A stretch of 6,622 nt of DNA from an uncultured Bdellovibrio sp. (GTDB lineage: Bacteria; Bdellovibrionota; Bdellovibrionia; Bdellovibrionales; Bdellovibrionaceae): assembly GCA_937871355.1 (NCBI GenBank), contig CALMPX010000094.1:1-6622 (forward strand). Direction: 5' to 3'. Of this stretch, positions 5,714 to 6,622 are shown piece by piece. The notes beneath the pieces were generated by a model, which saw nothing but the letters and a program-made list of their open reading frames with translations, ran no database searches and was not told the origin of the DNA. The translations under genes and the position numbers were made by a program. The first letter of the stretch is position 1, and each line of letters opens with the position of its first letter.

Positions 5714-6052
5714 TTAATAACAGTAAACAGAAAGTTTTGCTTTACCATCAATCAACATGACTGGAAGTGATTTATTGATCGTCGACGAAAGCAACTCACC
5801 TTTTTCCATCCCCGCCTTATAATTAAAAACGCCAATCGAATAACCTGATTCGGTTCGAGCCGCAGACACATGAAGCTCGCCTCGATTTAATAGGATTTTT
5901 CCTTGCTCACTCAAATCAATCACCGTACTAACGACATTTTTATCAAATTGCCCCGAATCGGCGACACTTTCCTCGTTAACCATGCAAGTAACGGCAAATG
6001 CGGAATTACATGCGGCCAAAACTAAAGCGACCATCATCATTTTTTTATGCAT
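5714..6052 (-). CDS. Small exported protein of unknown function, 112 residues
   Basis: The first 20 residues form an export signal (MHKKMMMVALVLAACNSAFA). Two readings are possible. Signal peptidase I could cut after AFA (20), leaving a 92-residue protein with just two Cys (23 and 111), which could pair and tie its ends together. Alternatively LAAC (12-15) is a good lipobox, and the protein would be anchored by Cys15. The mature part alternates short polar and hydrophobic stretches (for example LHVSAARTESGYSIGVFNY), suggesting a small beta-rich fold. I do not recognise the family. The ATG (6052-6050) follows AAAGGAG by 6 bases. It is the first gene after a TATAAT -10 box, is followed by a terminator and then the lipoprotein gene, and is divergent from a TetR-family regulator. 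Confidence 0.8.
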   Translation of the reverse strand: MHKKMMMVALVLAACNSAFAVTCMVNEESVADSGQFDKNVVSTVIDLSEQGKILLNRGELHVSAARTESGYSIGVFNYKAGMEKGELLSSTINKSLPVMLIDGKAKLSVYCY

Positions 6053-6086
6053 AAACTTCTCCTTTGTTATATGAGCTTTGAACTCA

Positions 6087-6092
6087 ATTATA
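6087..6092 (-). promoter_or_regulatory. -10 box of the promoter for the small exported-protein unit
   Basis: The minus strand has a perfect TATAAT at 6092-6087. Transcription would start near 6080, giving a leader of about 28 bases with a good ribosome site before the ATG at 6052. No convincing -35 box lies 16-18 bases upstream (AAATTT or TAAATT), so the promoter may be weak or need an activator. Confidence 0.5.
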
Positions 6093-6097
6093 TTGTT

Positions 6098-6111
6098 TTT
6101 AAGTGCTTAAA
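6098..6111. promoter_or_regulatory. Dyad TTTAAG-TG-CTTAAA, candidate operator
   Basis: A perfect 6+6 inverted repeat with a 2-base centre. It lies in the spacer and -35 region just upstream of the TATAAT box of the exported-protein gene, where a bound repressor would block RNA polymerase. It is short and AT-rich, so chance is possible. Confidence 0.35.
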
Positions 6112-6124
6112 TTTATATCTTATA

Positions 6125-6142
6125 TTTTTACATTTGTAAAAA
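6125..6142. promoter_or_regulatory. Dyad TTTTTACA-TT-TGTAAAAA, candidate TetR-type operator
   Basis: A perfect 8+8 inverted repeat with a 2-base centre, in the divergent region between the exported-protein gene and the TetR-family gene. Size and symmetry fit the operators of TetR-family proteins, which often bind near their own gene. The half-site TGTAAAA is repeated at 6157-6163 and 6165-6171, closer to the regulator's start. Confidence 0.5.
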
Positions 6143-6155
6143 TTAATTTTGACTA

Positions 6156-6183
6156 TTGTAAAAATGTAAAATTGATGTTAAAT
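6156..6183 (+). promoter_or_regulatory. Possible promoter of the TetR-family gene
   Basis: TTGTAA (6156-6161), a 16-base spacer and TTAAAT (6178-6183) match the consensus at about 4 of 6 positions in each box. Transcription would start only a few bases before the ATG at 6195, which agrees with the lack of a Shine-Dalgarno site there. The boxes overlap the repeated TGTAAAA half-sites. In DNA this AT-rich the match is weak evidence. Confidence 0.3.
6157..6171. repeat. Direct repeat of the half-site TGTAAAA
   Basis: TGTAAAAA (6157-6164) and TGTAAAA (6165-6171) are side by side in the same direction. They match the right arm of the dyad at 6125-6142, whose copy starts 22 bases earlier, about two helical turns. 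They may be extra contact sites for the same regulator. Confidence 0.45.
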
Positions 6184-6194
6184 TAATAAACAGT

Positions 6195-6622
6195 ATGGAA
6201 TCTAAAGACTTGATAAAAGACTCTATTTTAGAGTCAGCCACTAAACTGATGAATCAGTTTGGCTACGGAGCCCTATCTCTATCAGAACTCGCTCGGCATT
6301 CTGGAATCACTAAGCAACGTCTTTACTATCACTTCAAAACTCCGGAAGAAGTTATTTGTCAGTTAGCTGCAGACTGGGGGCGATCTGGGCAGGAATATAC
6401 TATTAAGGCTTTAGCCGAAACTAATGAAGTCGGTCCTTATAAAGTCCTTGAGATGGGAACAGGTGTTTTTACATTTATGCGACATCATTTTGAATTAGCG
6501 AAACTCGGTTTAGTTATACTTCAATCGAGTCCTCATATACCAAAATTAAATCAAGTCACAACTCAAGTTGTGACGGCTGGAAGAGATCGTATAAAATCAT
6601 TTTTGATTCAAAACAGTCAATT
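6195..6622 (+). CDS. TetR/AcrR-family transcriptional regulator, 3' end beyond the window
   Basis: An open frame of 142 codons that runs off the right edge, so about 50 residues are probably missing. Residues about 8-55 form the TetR DNA-binding domain: an ILESATKLMNQFGYGALSLS helix segment, then the helix-turn-helix ELARHSGITKQRLYYHFKTP with the typical YYHF followed by a K-x-x-E-E-V helix. The rest starts the ligand-binding and dimerisation domain and is too variable to name a ligand. TetR proteins usually repress a neighbouring gene and release DNA when a small molecule binds. The ATG at 6195 is the only sensible start after an in-frame stop at 6159-6161; no Shine-Dalgarno site precedes it, so it may be translated from a very short leader. 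It is divergent from the small exported-protein unit, the likely target along with itself. Confidence 0.9.
   Translation, partial: MESKDLIKDSILESATKLMNQFGYGALSLSELARHSGITKQRLYYHFKTPEEVICQLAADWGRSGQEYTIKALAETNEVGPYKVLEMGTGVFTFMRHHFELAKLGLVILQSSPHIPKLNQVTTQVVTAGRDRIKSFLIQNSQ

Noticed and set aside
1..6622. CRISPR array, insertion sequence, tRNA, rRNA or defence-system core genes
   Set aside because: No spaced repeats, transposase motifs, RNA gene sequences or nuclease/toxin motifs were found on either strand.

Overview
The window is AT-rich and gene-dense. It carries ordinary bacterial genes with clear Shine-Dalgarno sites, and no transposon, CRISPR array, tRNA or rRNA that I can see. An LpxD-type acyltransferase, a predicted lipoprotein and signal-peptide proteins point to a diderm bacterium that makes lipid A. 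A lysine-rich, histone H1-like protein with a small Tudor-like C-terminal domain recalls the Bdellovibrio/deltaproteobacterial lineages. That placement is an inference from style and memory, not a proven assignment.

Left block, minus strand, about 1-4015. In transcription order it holds the H1-like/Tudor-like protein (3392-4015), tex (891-3284), a 38-residue very basic mini-protein (752-868), a histidine phosphatase (118-729, GTG start), and the first ten codons of a hydrophobic protein leaving the window at base 1. Tex, the mini-protein and the phosphatase are each separated by 22 bases, so they look like one operon. The left-edge gene has its own good promoter (GTGACA, 17 bases, TAGAAT). 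Tex and the two lysine-rich proteins next to it suggest a nucleic-acid/transcription neighbourhood.

Middle, plus strand, 4095-5087. A stand-alone LpxD homologue keeps the catalytic histidine pair but lacks the usual aromatic residue in its uracil-binding loop. It is divergent from the H1-like gene and convergent with the next block, across an intergenic stretch that contains sixteen consecutive A.

Right block, 5145-6622. Two small exported proteins of unknown function lie on the minus strand: a 112-residue protein (5714-6052), then a 173-residue lipoprotein (5145-5666). A rho-independent terminator sits between them, and its U-tract directly touches the lipoprotein's Shine-Dalgarno site. A TetR-family regulator on the plus strand (6195 to the right edge, incomplete) is transcribed away from them. 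The shared 142-base intergenic region has dyad repeats that look like operators, so the simplest reading is a TetR-type switch controlling the small exported-protein pair and itself.

I see no clear new multi-gene system. The best leads are the small exported-protein unit with its terminator and dyads, the H1-like/Tudor-like protein, the mini-protein in the tex operon, and the unusual LpxD.
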